Assembly (NCBI GenBank): GCA_949987705.1
Contig: OX465283.1
Coordinates: 91,933,813-91,997,812 of the forward strand
Reading direction: 5' to 3'
From: Thereva unica
Lineage: Eukaryota; Arthropoda; Insecta; Diptera; Therevidae
Length of the DNA: 64,000 nt
Shown here: one piece after another, positions 21,834-32,655 of the stretch
Layout: each line of letters starts with the position of its first letter
How positions within the stretch are numbered: the first letter of the stretch is position 1
Notes under the pieces: generated by a model
Seen by the model: the letters and a program-made list of their open reading frames with translations, nothing else
What the model was told of the DNA's origin: nothing
Database searches by the model: none
Program-made: the position numbers and the translations under genes

Positions 21834-23083
21834 CAGTGCCCGAAATTGATTTAAGTTCACCCAACACTTCTATGTTTCAGAGCATGTTTCTCTGCACCCT
21901 CTTGTTGTAGAAACATGAATTTTAACATAGTTGCCTTTCTAGGAGTTGCGAATAAGTGGCAAAAAGCTCTTTTAATAACGGTAAGATGCATACCGGAAGT
22001 AAAAACATTTCAGTTTGAAGCATTTTTAGTGCGAAATTGATTTGTGTTCAGTAAAAAAATATAAAGAAAAATGTGTTCTTATTTTTATAACTCAATTTTA
22101 TTTCGTAACTGGTCGATCCTCCATGGTTTTTTATGACATGAAAAATTCTTTCTCTCATACTCATCACCAATGTGCGTAGCGGAATTGAGCTCCAAGCTTG
22201 TTCAATGCTTGTTTTGAGCGATTCTATATTTTCAAACTGTGATGCGGCTGGGCTCGAAGGACCAATAGTAATATCAGATGATGGGATGGGGTTGGAGTCG
22301 TAAAAGTATAGTTGGGAAAGTATTACGGAATAATTACTATGTATGAAACTCGTCTGAGCACAATGAATTCTATTTGAAAACTGAAACTTTTATTTTACGA
22401 AATGCTAGCCTTTTTTATTATACGCCGACTCAATTAAATTACATTTATTTATACTGAAATTCAAGTTGACCTTGTATAGTGCTTCTGTCCAGGTGTTTTG
22501 GGCTTAAACAAACTGCCTTCCACGAGCATAACCTTGCTGACTACAATGCCCCATAAATCTTTTATCGGATTTAGAGCCGTAGAGCGTGCCGGCCAATCCA
22601 TAACTAGAATCTTTTGCTGTTCAAACCACTTCATAGGAGCTCTTGCTTTATGGCTAAGTGCACTATCCTGTTGAAAGGTCCAATTATATCCAAGTTCATC
22701 CTCTCCAAATGACACTAAAACATGGTCTAAAAGTGAAATGTAGTGTTCTGCACACATCCGGCTACTTATCCAACAAATTGGACTCTTCACGCAAGCAAAG
22801 TTACTAAATAAACTTAAGTTATAAAAATAAGAACACTTTTATCTTTATATTTTCTTACTGAACTTAAATCAATTTCGCACTGAAATGCTTCAAATTGAAA
22901 TGTTTTTACTTCCGGTATGCATTTTACCGTTATTAAAAGAGCTAGCGATATAATTTTTATACCACTTACTCGCAATCCCTAAAAAGGCAACTATGTTAAA
23001 ATTCATGTTTCTACAACTACTGAGGGTGTTGAGAAACACGCTCTGAAACAGTGTTGGGTGAGCTTAAATCAATTTAGTCAGTG
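21834..23083 (-). mobile_element. Tc1-type DNA transposon with long inverted repeats
   Basis: The element starts CAGTGCCCGAAATTGATTT and ends in the inverse of CACTGACTAAATTGATTT, flanked by TA at 21832-21833 and 23084-23085. The inverted repeats extend about 250 bp inwards (for example AAAAATAAGAACAC at both inner sides). Between them, on the minus strand, is the C-terminal part of a Tc1 transposase. The total is 1250 bp. Only about a third of the transposase remains, so it is an internally deleted copy. Confidence 0.85.
22461..22790 (-). pseudogene. Tc1 transposase C-terminal fragment, catalytic E changed to K
   Basis: The frame contains WTFQQDSALSHKA and, further on, DWPARSTALNPIKDLWG, the second and third catalytic regions of the Tc1 DDE domain. 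Counting from the first codon, the second aspartate is residue 42 and the third catalytic position is residue 77. That leaves 34 residues between them, exactly the DD34E spacing. The third position is lysine (NPIK) where active Tc1 enzymes have glutamate (NPIE), so this copy could not cut DNA. The first catalytic aspartate and the N-terminal paired-like DNA-binding domain are absent. The frame ends 20-30 residues after the last motif. Confidence 0.85.
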
Positions 23084-23085
23084 TA

Positions 23086-23265
23086 TATACATACTATGTA
23101 CTATGTATTATCTACTAGGTATGTATTATGTACTAGTACTATATACTAGTACTATATACTATGAACTATGTATTATGTGCTATGTACTATTTACTATGTA
23201 TTATATATTATGTACCATGTAATGTGTATTATTTACAATATACTATGCATTATGTAGTATTATGT
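23086..23265. repeat. TACTATGTATTA-type simple repeat, right part (locus 3)
   Basis: Words such as TACTATGTACTATGTATTAT and TACTAGTACTATATACTA. It is the continuation of 21704-21833 after the Tc1 insertion. Confidence 0.7.
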
Positions 23266-23284
23266 TATCTCTGGGCATCCGAAA

Positions 23285-23495
23285 TATTATGCTATCTCTG
23301 CCAATACCCATCACACTATCGTAGAGTGGCTGAATGATGCGCCATTTGAGACCGCGGGATCTTAGGATCGTTCTAAGAATGTTAATAGTAACTGGTGGTC
23401 AATAGAGTTTACAGCACATGTTATTCCAAAGGGACAGTTTTTGCTCGACGCATAATGTATACATCAGCCTAGACCATAAAACCCAGCCTGTATTG
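23285..23495 (-). pseudogene. LINE reverse-transcriptase relic
   Basis: On the minus strand the reading begins QAGFYGLG (23490 down), passes a stop, gives AVNSIDHQLLL, and after a frameshift continues LRSRGLKWRIIQPLYDSVMG. This order (QAGF, then KAFDSVD-type motif A, then LYDS) is the classic fingers-palm order of LINE reverse transcriptases. At least one stop and one frameshift are present, and the YADD part is missing. It lies directly beside the TACTATG simple repeat. Confidence 0.65.
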
Positions 23496-23499
23496 CATA

Positions 23500-24490
23500 G
23501 ATGTAAGAGTAGAGCAATTCGGAAAGAGTACGAAAGTAAGTTACGGATACGGTTACGGCTGTAGACAATTTTAGTTTATTATTATTGTCTCTTATGATAC
23601 CTTTCTATAAATGGGACCGTCAACTATCCCAAATAGATATAGTCATGGTGTTTAGCATATTATCTTATTTATATTTTTATAATTAAATCGTATGCCAGCT
23701 ACTGCCATTCTTGTTACGATGGCGTTCTGCTCCCGTTATAGCTCCATTCTGAACAAGAACTGACAATATGACTTTTATGTCCACAGACATGTCACCCTTA
23801 GTTTGTCATGAAAGCCATCCTTTATTGTTCTGGATTTTATTTTACAGGCGTTATATTATGAATGCTGGATTGAATTGCTAAGGTAGCGGTGAAGCGATGA
23901 CGTTGTATATTAAAGGTAAGATGTATGGGGTGCGGCAGCTGGGGATACCGTTGGAAGGATGGTGTAGGCCAGGACGCTTAGAGATTAGGGATGCCAAATT
24001 GAATGACTGATTGAAATACAAGAGGCCAAGACCGAATCCAGGTTGTAGATCCGCCAAAGTAAGTAAGTAACAAATACACCTTTACTCCTTTCCTCTTTTG
24101 GAGTCATTATTCCCGCTGCTGAAAATGGTATGCATTTCTATTTTTAGGAGTACATTTTCTTTTCTTGTTCCACAGCTGACTTTGCTATTCCAAAACAAGA
24201 AATATTTTCCAGGAAAGATAGAAACTTCTACCACGATTATCGGTCTCGGAATATTTATGTTTTGTCGGGCATGGGTAGGGATACGGAATCGATGAAAAAT
24301 GCTCGATTTTATACTCATGAGTAGTGAGTACTTTTTAATCGTTGAAAAAGACTGAATTTATTGAAAATTTATGAGTACTTTGACATCCCTGCGAACTGCC
24401 TTAGAGTATGCATTACTCGGTTTTCGACTGAGATAGATTGCAAATACTTATGTACCTTTATCACGAGTAAAAATAATTTAGTTGATTAAT
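23500..24490. other. No gene; possible LINE 3' tail at 24050-24075
   Basis: The segment 23860-24075 is GC-richer and ends CCGCCAAAGTAAGTAAGTAA, resembling a LINE 3' end with a short TAAG tail, but no protein match is visible. 24275-24390 (TAGGGATACGG to TACTTTGACATCCCT) could be a small hAT-like remnant. Confidence 0.35.
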
Positions 24491-24494
24491 TTGT

Positions 24495-24790
24495 TGAGCA
24501 CTAGCACGCATCGCGAACAAATGCGACGGCCAGACGGTTATGCACGCTGTCGCTACAGACAAAAATATCTAAAAACGCGCCCACCAGCGGTATGTACGCC
24601 TTTGTCATAGATGTGAATGTAGTCGTAATCGACCATTCCAACCCAAGTGTCGTTTTACCAAGCGGGTCCTTAGCTCAGCACTAGACACGACCAATGCTGC
24701 TTGACCTATGCAACCGAACGGAAACTGTAATATGGTTAATGGCACTCTTTATTTTTAAAAGTCCCAGTCCATTTTGCTCCCTTTAGTATA
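24495..24790. repeat. Dispersed repeat family with CCGCCACAGGCA motif, copy 2
   Basis: Blocks in common with the copies at 6230 and 62690: GTATGTACGCC-type words, AAGTGTCGTTTTACCAAGC, CCAATGCTGCTTGACCTA and AATGGCACTCTTTAT. This copy is the most diverged in its left half. Confidence 0.5.
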
Positions 24791-26006
24791 AATTTGGACT
24801 ATTCCGTTGGCGTCAGTAGCGGACTGCATTTGGAAAAGAAGAGTTTTTACTCAGGCGTATCGTGCTTGCTGCGGGTGTCATGCATGTAACCGTTACCCCA
24901 AACCGTCCTAGTTTTTGGGACCGGCAGAATATCCTGGCGTAGCTCAATACAACTGCTATTGAAAATAACCTGACTAAAAAACTAAAAGTTATAATTGTGC
25001 GGTTTTTGAAGTTATACTTTTTTAGGGGCGTTTTGAAAATATTATGAGAGTAAATTTTGGGAAATTCGCAACACAGGAATGCGCAACACAGGAATCCGAG
25101 AAAGCGCAGCTCAGAGGATACGGGCGAAGGGGCGGAGGCAATGGAGGGTAAGCATTTCAACTCCCATTCTTCATGCACACTGGGATTATCATTATTATGG
25201 GCATATGAAATTCGTAGCCGATGCCGGGTCACGATGCCGATGGGTGATGGGGTTTGATTCTGAGGCTATGGAGGGAAATAAATTACATGTCCAAGTCTTT
25301 TGCTAAGCGAGATTTTGGGTTTTTTGTGGCACAAATAGATTAGCCGCGCCAAACTGGCTGTGCTTTTATTTTTGTATCACTGACTTACATTTGTCAGAGC
25401 TATTTTACCAGTAAACCTAATTTCTAGTTCGCCCGTAGGCTAATATTTTTGTGTGGTTCAAGTTTACTATTCATTTCGTTTGGCGTGAGTTTGCTCGCTT
25501 ACACTTTTACAATGCCTTCCCTAGTAGGGAATCCAATCCCGCAAACGCATAATTTTTGCGGGATCAGTAATGCGGGACTACACATGTGAGATCCGCAGAA
25601 TTCTCGGGATTTGGGCAGTAGAATAACCTGTTATAAGAACGGGGACTTAATAGAGAAATACTAAGAATATTGCCAAGTATTAATAAAAAAAATAGAGTTA
25701 GGCCCTCCGAGTCGACTGATTCGCAACTGTTTCGTGATCTTGCCCGTGTTCGAAAGTGGGAATCCATACATGGGTCGACGGAAACGAAGCCAATACTGCT
25801 CGCGTGCGACTGCTTTTGACGATCGGGAGCGATTTCAGTTGCGTGGTTGCACTTCATCTAAACAACTTGATATTTTGCCAAAAACCTCGGGACTAAAGAT
25901 TTCAATTGCAAACTGGTTGTACTCGTGATTATTGTCAGTCGACTCGTTTGCGGAGAGCATTACACTCCGTAAAATTTAAATTCGTTAGTTTAAGATATCT
26001 GCCTAC
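24791..26006. other. No gene supported; mixed GC content
   Basis: A 15-bp tandem duplication (GCAACACAGGAAT) lies at about 25068-25095. GC-richer islands at 25050-25260 and 25700-25860 carry open frames without recognisable similarity, and the sequence AGG/GTAAG at 25146 could be a splice donor, but nothing else supports an exon. A CCCTAGTAGGGAATCCAATC phrase near 25515 recurs inverted near 33020. Confidence 0.3.
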
Positions 26007-26009
26007 TAA

Positions 26010-26413
26010 GGGTGAGTTGCACCAACTAACTTTAACCGTAACAAAAGCTAAATCGGTTGTCAAATCTCCGGTTAGACAAAACGGGAGTTGCACCGTTTAA
26101 CAATTGTTAACATGACGTAACATTTTAACGTTAACTTTAACCAGGCAAATTTGCCCGGTTAATGTTATTGTTATTGTTAACTAATGACAGTTGTCATAGA
26201 CCCAAACAGGGGTGACATTTCCAATAAACTCACAAACTGTGAAACTTATAAATACACAAAAATATAAATTTAAATCAAAGTAGCAGTTAACGAAACTTTG
26301 ACAAACGATTGGGTGGTGCAACTCATTTTTACAAACTGGAACTTTAACAACTTTGTTATTGTTAAAGTTAACTTTAACAATAACTTTAATCAATGATTTG
26401 GTGCAACTCACCC
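26010..26413. mobile_element. PIF/Harbinger-type MITE, copy 1 (404 bp)
   Basis: The terminal inverted repeats are GGGTGAGTTGCACCAA and TTGGTGCAACTCACCC, flanked by TAA at 26007-26009 and 26414-26416. Many GTTAAAGTTAAC-type words inside give extensive self-complementarity. A second copy of exactly the same length, inverted, lies at 58866-59269 with TTA duplications. It has no coding capacity. Confidence 0.88.
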
Positions 26414-26520
26414 TAAGAAATACAGCAATAACACAAAATCGTCTAAGCATAATTTTGTTCGTGTATCCGAACCGAAGGTAATCAAAGATTGAGTTTCCAT
26501 ACGGAGTTTACCATGGGTTA

Positions 26521-26528
26521 GCTCAGAG
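26521..26528. repeat. 8-bp target-site duplication, left (hAT)
   Basis: GCTCAGAG directly precedes the hAT terminus CAGTGGCGTACCTAG. The identical octamer follows the other end at 31694-31701. Confidence 0.93.
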
Positions 26529-26672
26529 CAGTGGCGTACCTAGAACTTTTTCCGCCCGGGGCGATCTCCAGTTTGCCGCCCTTTCTATTATAAGTCAATC
26601 AAATAGTGGTTTTTATAAATTAATACACATAAATAAATTATTAAGTTATTTAATCAACACTCGTAAACATAT

Positions 26673-29164
26673 TTATATAATATCTACTCTTCTAGCTTTC
26701 ATACTAGAAAAATCGTGTGTAATGCTCTCAAAATTTATATTATTTGTAATTTCTTGTTCTATTGACAATATTGCAAGATTTTAAGACTACAAAATCTGAC
26801 TCATTGTAGAACGAAGATAATTTTTTATCAATTTTGAGAAGCTTCTTTCGCAACTAGCGACACTGATTGAAATTGTTAAAAAAAATTCTTAACAAAATTA
26901 CAATGTTGGGAACAGAATTTTCCAACCTATACTGCTGAATAAATTTTAGCAGATCAAGAGGGCCCTTCTCCCCGTTTTTCCAATGTTTTGCTTCTTCTTT
27001 TAGTGTAGGTACAGCCATAAAAACCTGGATCCTTTTTCTTTCAATAAGGAACTGTTCTTTATCAATGTCAATCAAGTCATTTATTTGACATTCAAATTCT
27101 TCATTTAGTAGGTTACACGGTATTATACACGAATATTTTCTTACAAGGCCATGCAACTGATCGAAGCGTTCTTTTATTTCCTTTATAATTCTGTCCATAG
27201 ATGAAAACATTTCTCTTCGTACTTCTTCTTCTAAGGATAGCCCCACGTCTCGCGAATTTTCCCCACTCATATTTTTTCTCCTTCTAACTCGACGCTCAGT
27301 CGATATCTCCAACTCTTCACAAATTATTTTTGCTGCTATAACAGCGTTTTGTACTAGCGTATCTCTTTGTTCAATGAAATGTGTTTGCAAAGAATTTAGT
27401 TTTATATGGCATTGGTGGACATTTAACCCTTTTATTTGCAGGTATTTTTGAACGTCATTAATTTCCAAAAGGACGGGTTCCCATAAATGAAGGTAACATA
27501 GAAAAGAAAAAGATTGCATAGAATTGAGTAATATTCCAGCATCTGATCTCGTTTTACTATTTTCTTCTTCAGATGTCAATTTTTCCAAAGCCCTTAAAAT
27601 GGCGCTCCAGCGAGTTTCTACACTGCGTTTAACACCTTGACCAGTGACAGAAAGTAAAACATTCCATCTATGAGTGGAAGAAGAAAACAACGAAAACAAC
27701 TGTTCGATAGTTCCAAAAAATGTGATGGAATTGATAGCTGTAGAAGCTGCGTGTAAACATACCAGGTTTAAAGAATGATTTGTACATGCTACAAATTCTG
27801 CATTTGGATTTATTTCTTTAATACGAGTTTGAACACCGCTGTGCTTTCCTGCCATGGCGGCAGCATTATCGTAAGCCTGTCCTCTGCAATTTTTTATATC
27901 TAAACCGTCATGTTCTAATTTCGTTAAAATCATATCTGTGATTTCACCAGCAGTTTTTCCTTTAGTTTCTACAAAGTCAATAAACGATTCTACAACTTTA
28001 ACTTCGCTACCATCAATAACTACATATCTAATAATTTGACTGGTTTGATCTTTGTGTGAAATGTCAGGAGTGCTGTCAAATATAATACAAAAGTATTTAG
28101 CCTGCTTTATTTGATCCATAATTGTTTTTCTGACTGCGCCTCCCAATAGCTCTATGAATTCGTTCTGAATCTTCGGCGACAAATAAGAGATACTATATTT
28201 ATTACCCATCTTAATTTTTACTACGTGTTCTCGTTATACTGGGTCGTACTTAGCCAATAAGTCAACAAGCTCAAGAAAATTTCCTCTATTTCCCATTGAA
28301 TCGATGTTTTCCTGATGAACACTTTCACGATGTCCTCGAAACGCCAAATTTTATTTTGCTAAGAATCTAATTATGTATTCTTGTTAGAATTTCCTTCCAT
28401 TTTTTTATTTCTTTATCAATATTCTGTTGTTGTAGTTTGTCAATAGTTGCGCCACGTCCAAGTCTTATTTCTAATTCCTTCCATTTGGAATATGATCGAA
28501 TGTGCAGTGGACTCACCTCATGTTGACTAATTTTGGGATTAAGTTTCCACCATTTGTTAAAACCATTTTCCGTATTAAAACCTGCTTGACAAAGATTATC
28601 AAACAGTTTGCAGCAGAAACAATAAATACTTTTCTTCGATGGTGAATATACCATCCACGATCTTAAGAGCTTTTCGCCATTAGGCAAAATTTAAAAAAAC
28701 CAGTCCTGACTCAGTTTTCTTGTTTCACCTTTGGCTTTGATTGTATTATTAGGACGTTTTACTCCTTCGCTGAAGTCGGCGTCCAAATTTTGAATTGCGA
28801 AGGGACCTTGACGTACCAGAAATACTCTTGTATTGTCGTCAATTTTGTTAGGCCATAATCCAATATCTTTCATAGAAATAGGCGGAATGATTTGTGCAGC
28901 AGATTCTTCATCAGAACTTGATGAACTTTCTACTTCTTTGCCAGTATGTGAAGCAGGTCTTTCCTCTTGAACAACATTGGGAAATGTTTTTTCGCCTTCG
29001 AGGGCTGCTTCTTCGCCCGTATTTGAGGCAACTATACTAAAATAACTAGAAGTTGACTTATGGGAGATATATTTGAGTAGTGCTCCAGTATTTTTAGTCT
29101 GTATTTCCTCCCTTCTCTTCCTTTTCTTTCTAAATGACGCACCTCTTTCTTTTACTCGTTTCAT
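26673..29164 (-). pseudogene. ZMYM1-like hAT transposase, disrupted
   Basis: Three long frames line up as one protein. The first (29164-28691) is a charged N-terminal region ending SQDWFF. A single in-frame stop follows, then the second (28687-28367) carries the TTF-type zinc-finger region with KSIYCFCCKLF. Between 28366 and 28210 coding continues in another frame with two stops; HRESVHQENIDSMGNRGNF is readable. The third (28209-26854) is the DUF4371/RNase-H-like core, with IIFDSTPDISHKDQTS, GQAYDNAAAMAGKHSGVQ and CTNHSLNLVC. A frameshift near 26875 leads to the hAT dimerisation tail (SVASCERSFSKL, LRSTMSQ, LAILSIE), which contains two more stops and ends at 26673. Intact relatives are about 700-900 residues. 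The pattern of few lesions in otherwise clear frames indicates moderately recent death. Confidence 0.92.
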
Positions 29165-29204
29165 CCTAGGGATATATAATAAAAATATAACTTGTCGAAA
29201 TCAA

Positions 29205-29375
29205 TAGTAAGTACATTATGTATAGAAAACGGATTATGTACTACGTCTGTATTCTATCAACTATGTATTATGTACTTTGTACTATGTACAAGGTATTACG
29301 TACTATGTATTATCTGCTATGTACTACGTATTATGGACTATGTACTACGGAGTATGTGCTATTTACTATGTATTA
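29205..29375. repeat. TACTATGTATTA-type simple repeat (locus 4)
   Basis: Dense ACTATGTATTATGTACT words lie inside the hAT element, ending exactly where the Helitron-like element begins. Confidence 0.75.
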
Positions 29376-30923
29376 TCTATAATATAAAAATAAGTCGGGT
29401 TTTCCTTCCTGACGCTATAATTCCAGAACGCACGATCCGATTTCCACGGTTTTGCATTCGTTGGAAAGGTCTCGGGCTCCGTGAGGTTTATAGCAAAAAA
29501 ATTTCAACAGAAAAGCAGGCGTTTGGTCCATAGCAGCCATCTCAAGAGGGCGGATTACCATTTTCTTTACAACCCCTCGACATGGATATCAAATGAAAGG
29601 TTATGGTAAGTAGAACACCAAAAGTAATATAGTATACTCAATATATCGTTTGGTCCATGGCAGTCATCACAAGAGAGCAGATGATCATTTTCTTCACAAC
29701 CCATTCGAAATGGGTATCCAATGAAAGAGTATGATAAGTAGAACAATATAAGCAATATAGTATACTCAATATGTAGCTTGGTCCATAGCGGCCACCTCAA
29801 GAATGCGGATTACCATTTTCTTCACAACACCTTCGACATGGATATCGAATGAAAGAGTATGATAAGTAGAACACCATAGGCAATATAGTATACTCAATAT
29901 ATCGTTTGGTCCATGGCGATCATCTCAAGCGGGCGGATTACCATTTTCTTCACAACCCCTTCGAGATGGGTATCAAATGAGAGAGTATGATAAGTAGAAC
30001 ACATAAGCAATATAGTATACTCAATATATATCGTTTGGTCCATAGCGGCCATCTCCAGAGGTTGGATTACCATTATCTTCACACCTCTCGATATGGATTT
30101 CAAATGAAAGGGTATGATAAGTAGAACACCATAAGCAATATAGTATACTCAATATATCGTTTGGTCCATGGCGGTCATCTCAAGAGGGAGGATGATCATT
30201 TTCTTCACTACCCCTTCGACATTGGTATCAAATGAAAGGGCATTATAAGAAGAATGCCATAGACTATGTCTTTAGATTCATGGCGGCCATCTCAAGAGGG
30301 CGGATTGCCATTTTCTTCACAACACCCGAGACATGAGTATCAAATGAAAGGCTATGAAAAGTAGAACACCATAAGCAATATAGTATACTCAATTTATAAT
30401 TTGGTCCATGGCGGCCATCTCAAAAGGGCGGTTTACCATTTTCTTCACAACTCCTTCTAGATGGGTATCAAATGAAAGAGTATGATAAGTAGAACAATAT
30501 AAGCAATATAGTATACTCAATATATCGTTTGGTCCATAGCGGCCATCTCAAGAGGGCGGATTACCATTTTCTTCACAACCCCTTCGAGATGGGTATCAAA
30601 TGAGAGAGTATGATAAGTAGAACACCATATGCAATATAGTATACTCAATATATCGTTTGGTTCATAGCGGCCATCTCAAGAGTGCGAATTAATATTTTCT
30701 TCACAACCCCTTCGACATGGGTATCAAATGAAAGAGTATGATAAGTAGAACACCATAGGCAATATAGTATACTCAATATATCATTTGGTCCATGGCGGTC
30801 ATCTCCCGAAATCAATTTTCCCAGATTTGTTCTTTTGTCACTATAGCTTTTTCCTATCGCAGACTGTGTCCTCATAATCTTATTTTATTGAAAGGCGTTG
30901 CAACGCACGCGGGTTTTTGCTAG
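29376..30923 (+). mobile_element. Helitron-like element with 128-bp array (copy D), nested in the hAT
   Basis: The start is TCTATAATATAAAAATAAG after A. The end is GCGTTGCAACGC, a 13-base spacer, and CTAG before T. These are the same termini as 13416-14808 on the other strand. Both ends share the AATTCCAGAACGCACGATCC region and the GACACAGTCTGCGATAGG region. Its location inside the hAT shows it arrived later. Confidence 0.8.
29530..30800. repeat. 128-bp tandem array (array 4), about 10 units
   Basis: Inverted orientation relative to array 2; words TATACTCAATATATCGTTTG, GGTCCATGGCGGTCATCTC, GGTATCAAATGAAAGAGTAT. Units differ by point changes and a few deletions (30240-30290). Confidence 0.9.
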
Positions 30924-31440
30924 TACGTGATATAATGTACTTACCTATAATAAACTCTCCAAATGCACTGGCACCCTAATAATTTGTTTCACTCTTCGCT
31001 GTTAAAAGATTGAATCGCGAATGAACAAAATGGTTTATAAGCAATTTATCATTCCAAATACAATTCTTCAAAACGGACTGAGTATATTTATCTATTTGCG
31101 ATTCCTGAAATTGTAACTTCGTCAGTATTTTTGTTTTGTCTCGTTTAGATTTTGTTGTTTGAAAAAGATAGTTCTTATGCCGGCGCCCTAATGCTTTGCA
31201 GACCTAGCAGACCGCCTTCCGCCAGCCCTGCTTTTCAAAAGAAAAATCGATGATTTAAAAAAATATTGATATATCACTTCAAAGCAGAGTGCCCAATTTG
31301 GACACGGCCAGTAAAACAGCATACAACTACATGTAAACGCCCTGTGCGTGAGACCCTTTGAATTGCTCGAGCTCATCCCAGTTTCTCAGAATTTTGTCTA
31401 CTTTTTATGGCCTTGAAATTTTCAATTTTTTTCCAGGATT

Positions 31441-31509
31441 TCTTAGAATTTCTGATAGTTTTGTAATATTATTATAATTTTCTTAGAATTTCTGATAGTT
31501 TTGTAATAT
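31441..31509. repeat. 29-bp repeat, period 40
   Basis: TCTTAGAATTTCTGATAGTT and the following 9 bases occur at 31441 and again at 31481 without mismatch. They lie in the 5' side of the hAT. Confidence 0.85.
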
Positions 31510-31693
31510 AAGTCAATATTAAACTTATAATAATCATAATAATCAGTTATTATTCAAGAAAGAAAATAAATATGAAATGAATAAGTTGCTTTTTACAACT
31601 ATGTATAAGTAAATATAAAAAATGCCGCCCCAAGGTAAGTGCCGCCCGGTGCGGACCGCAAACACCGCCCCCCCCCCCCTAGGTACGCCACTG

Positions 31694-31701
31694 GCTCAGA
31701 G
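31694..31701. repeat. 8-bp target-site duplication, right (hAT)
   Basis: GCTCAGAG, identical to 26521-26528. Confidence 0.93.
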
Positions 31702-32146
31702 TAAGCGCCCATGGAATTGGGGGTTGAGTCAAGTTTCGTTAAATCCAAGAAAACTCCACGAAATACGTCGGATTAGGCCGGGTTTTGCATATTTGTTTGT
31801 TTAAATGCAAGTGTAAATGTAAAGTCACCCTACGCCTACGACGAACGATTCTGTAAGTGAATTATTGAGTTTCCATGAACCGAGGTAGAGTTTTTGTTGA
31901 GTAAACCTTTCTCCCCCAAATTAACTCGATGCTATTTCCATGACTTCACTTGGGCGAAAGTGACAGATAAATAATATTACATTACGTCGCCGTTGGCATA
32001 GGTGCAGTACAAAATACTCCATCACACCCATATGCAAAACTCGGCGAAACCGGACTGGTTAACGAAACTTTACTCTACCTCCCTTTCTATGGGGTCAACT
32101 TTTTGGAATACCCAGGATAAACTCCACATGAAAACACAGTAGTGAG
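31702..32146. other. No gene; weak inverted repeats
   Basis: GAGGTAGAGTTTTTGTTGAG near 31880 and GAAACTTTACTCTACCTC near 32062 are imperfectly inverted. GTTTTGCATATTT at 31785 pairs with ATATGCAAAACTC at 32030. Sequence related to 26480-26515 is the uninterrupted flank of the hAT target. Confidence 0.35.
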
Positions 32147-32655
32147 CCTTAGGCCATTCATACACGAGGGATCATGGTTCTGGAACCAAAAGCTTTGCTC
32201 CAAAATTCCTGAAAATACACGGAGCATTAGCAAAGGAAGCAGCTTTTATGTTGCTACGCGATGATTGTTTGTATTAGTGAGATGTCAAATTTTTTGACTC
32301 TGTTCAGGTATTTATTTAAATTAGCTCATTATTTATGATTAATAATTAATTAATTAAATATCATAATGGATGAAAATAGTGCGTTGGTGATTTCAGCTAC
32401 AGCTGCATCGGCAGCATGTTTTTTCATTGTTAATTGTTGTCTGTTGGAATGTTTATTATTTTCAACTCCATGGCAACGTATTCATTTCTTATTTGTGTGA
32501 GTGCGTGCTTCCCGTGTTCGCAGGTCGAAAGCAGAAGCAGAAAAGTCTCCACCGAAGCACGAAACTTTCCACTTATTTCATCTCCGCACGCCTCCCTTGC
32601 CCAGAAAAAGCTTTTGCTCCGGAACCGTGCTCCCTAGTGTATGAATGGCCTAAGG
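32147..32655. mobile_element. MITE-like element with GGCCATTCATACAC ends
   Basis: The ends CCTTAGGCCATTCATACAC and the inverse of the same sequence bound 509 bp. Inverted similarity continues about 30 bases inward (GGTTCTGGAACCAAAAGC against GCTTTTGCTCCGGAACC). I could not identify a target duplication. An open frame inside (32427-32672) has no recognisable similarity. Confidence 0.6.

Larger units (their letters stand above)
26529..31693 (-). mobile_element. hAT transposon, ZMYM1-like, near full length
   Basis: The ends are perfect 15-bp inverted repeats (CAGTGGCGTACCTAG / CTAGGTACGCCACTG), bounded by an exact 8-bp duplication GCTCAGAG. The transposase frame is on the minus strand at 29164-26673, followed by the right subterminal region. 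A Helitron-like element (29376-30923) inserted upstream of the transposase; removing it leaves a hAT of about 3.6 kb. Stops and frameshifts in the transposase make it non-autonomous today, but the ends are intact, so it could be moved by an enzyme from elsewhere. Confidence 0.93.

Noticed and set aside
24813..25306. Overlapping frames of 66-139 codons on both strands at a GC-richer patch
   Set aside because: Frames on both strands are open only because of local composition, and none shows domain-like sequence.
13464..31000. Many 60-82 codon frames starting [12 protein letters not shown] or containing SFDTHVEGVVKK in the 128-bp arrays
   Set aside because: They are translations of one repeated DNA unit in rotating frames, broken wherever units vary. 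The repeat explains them fully.
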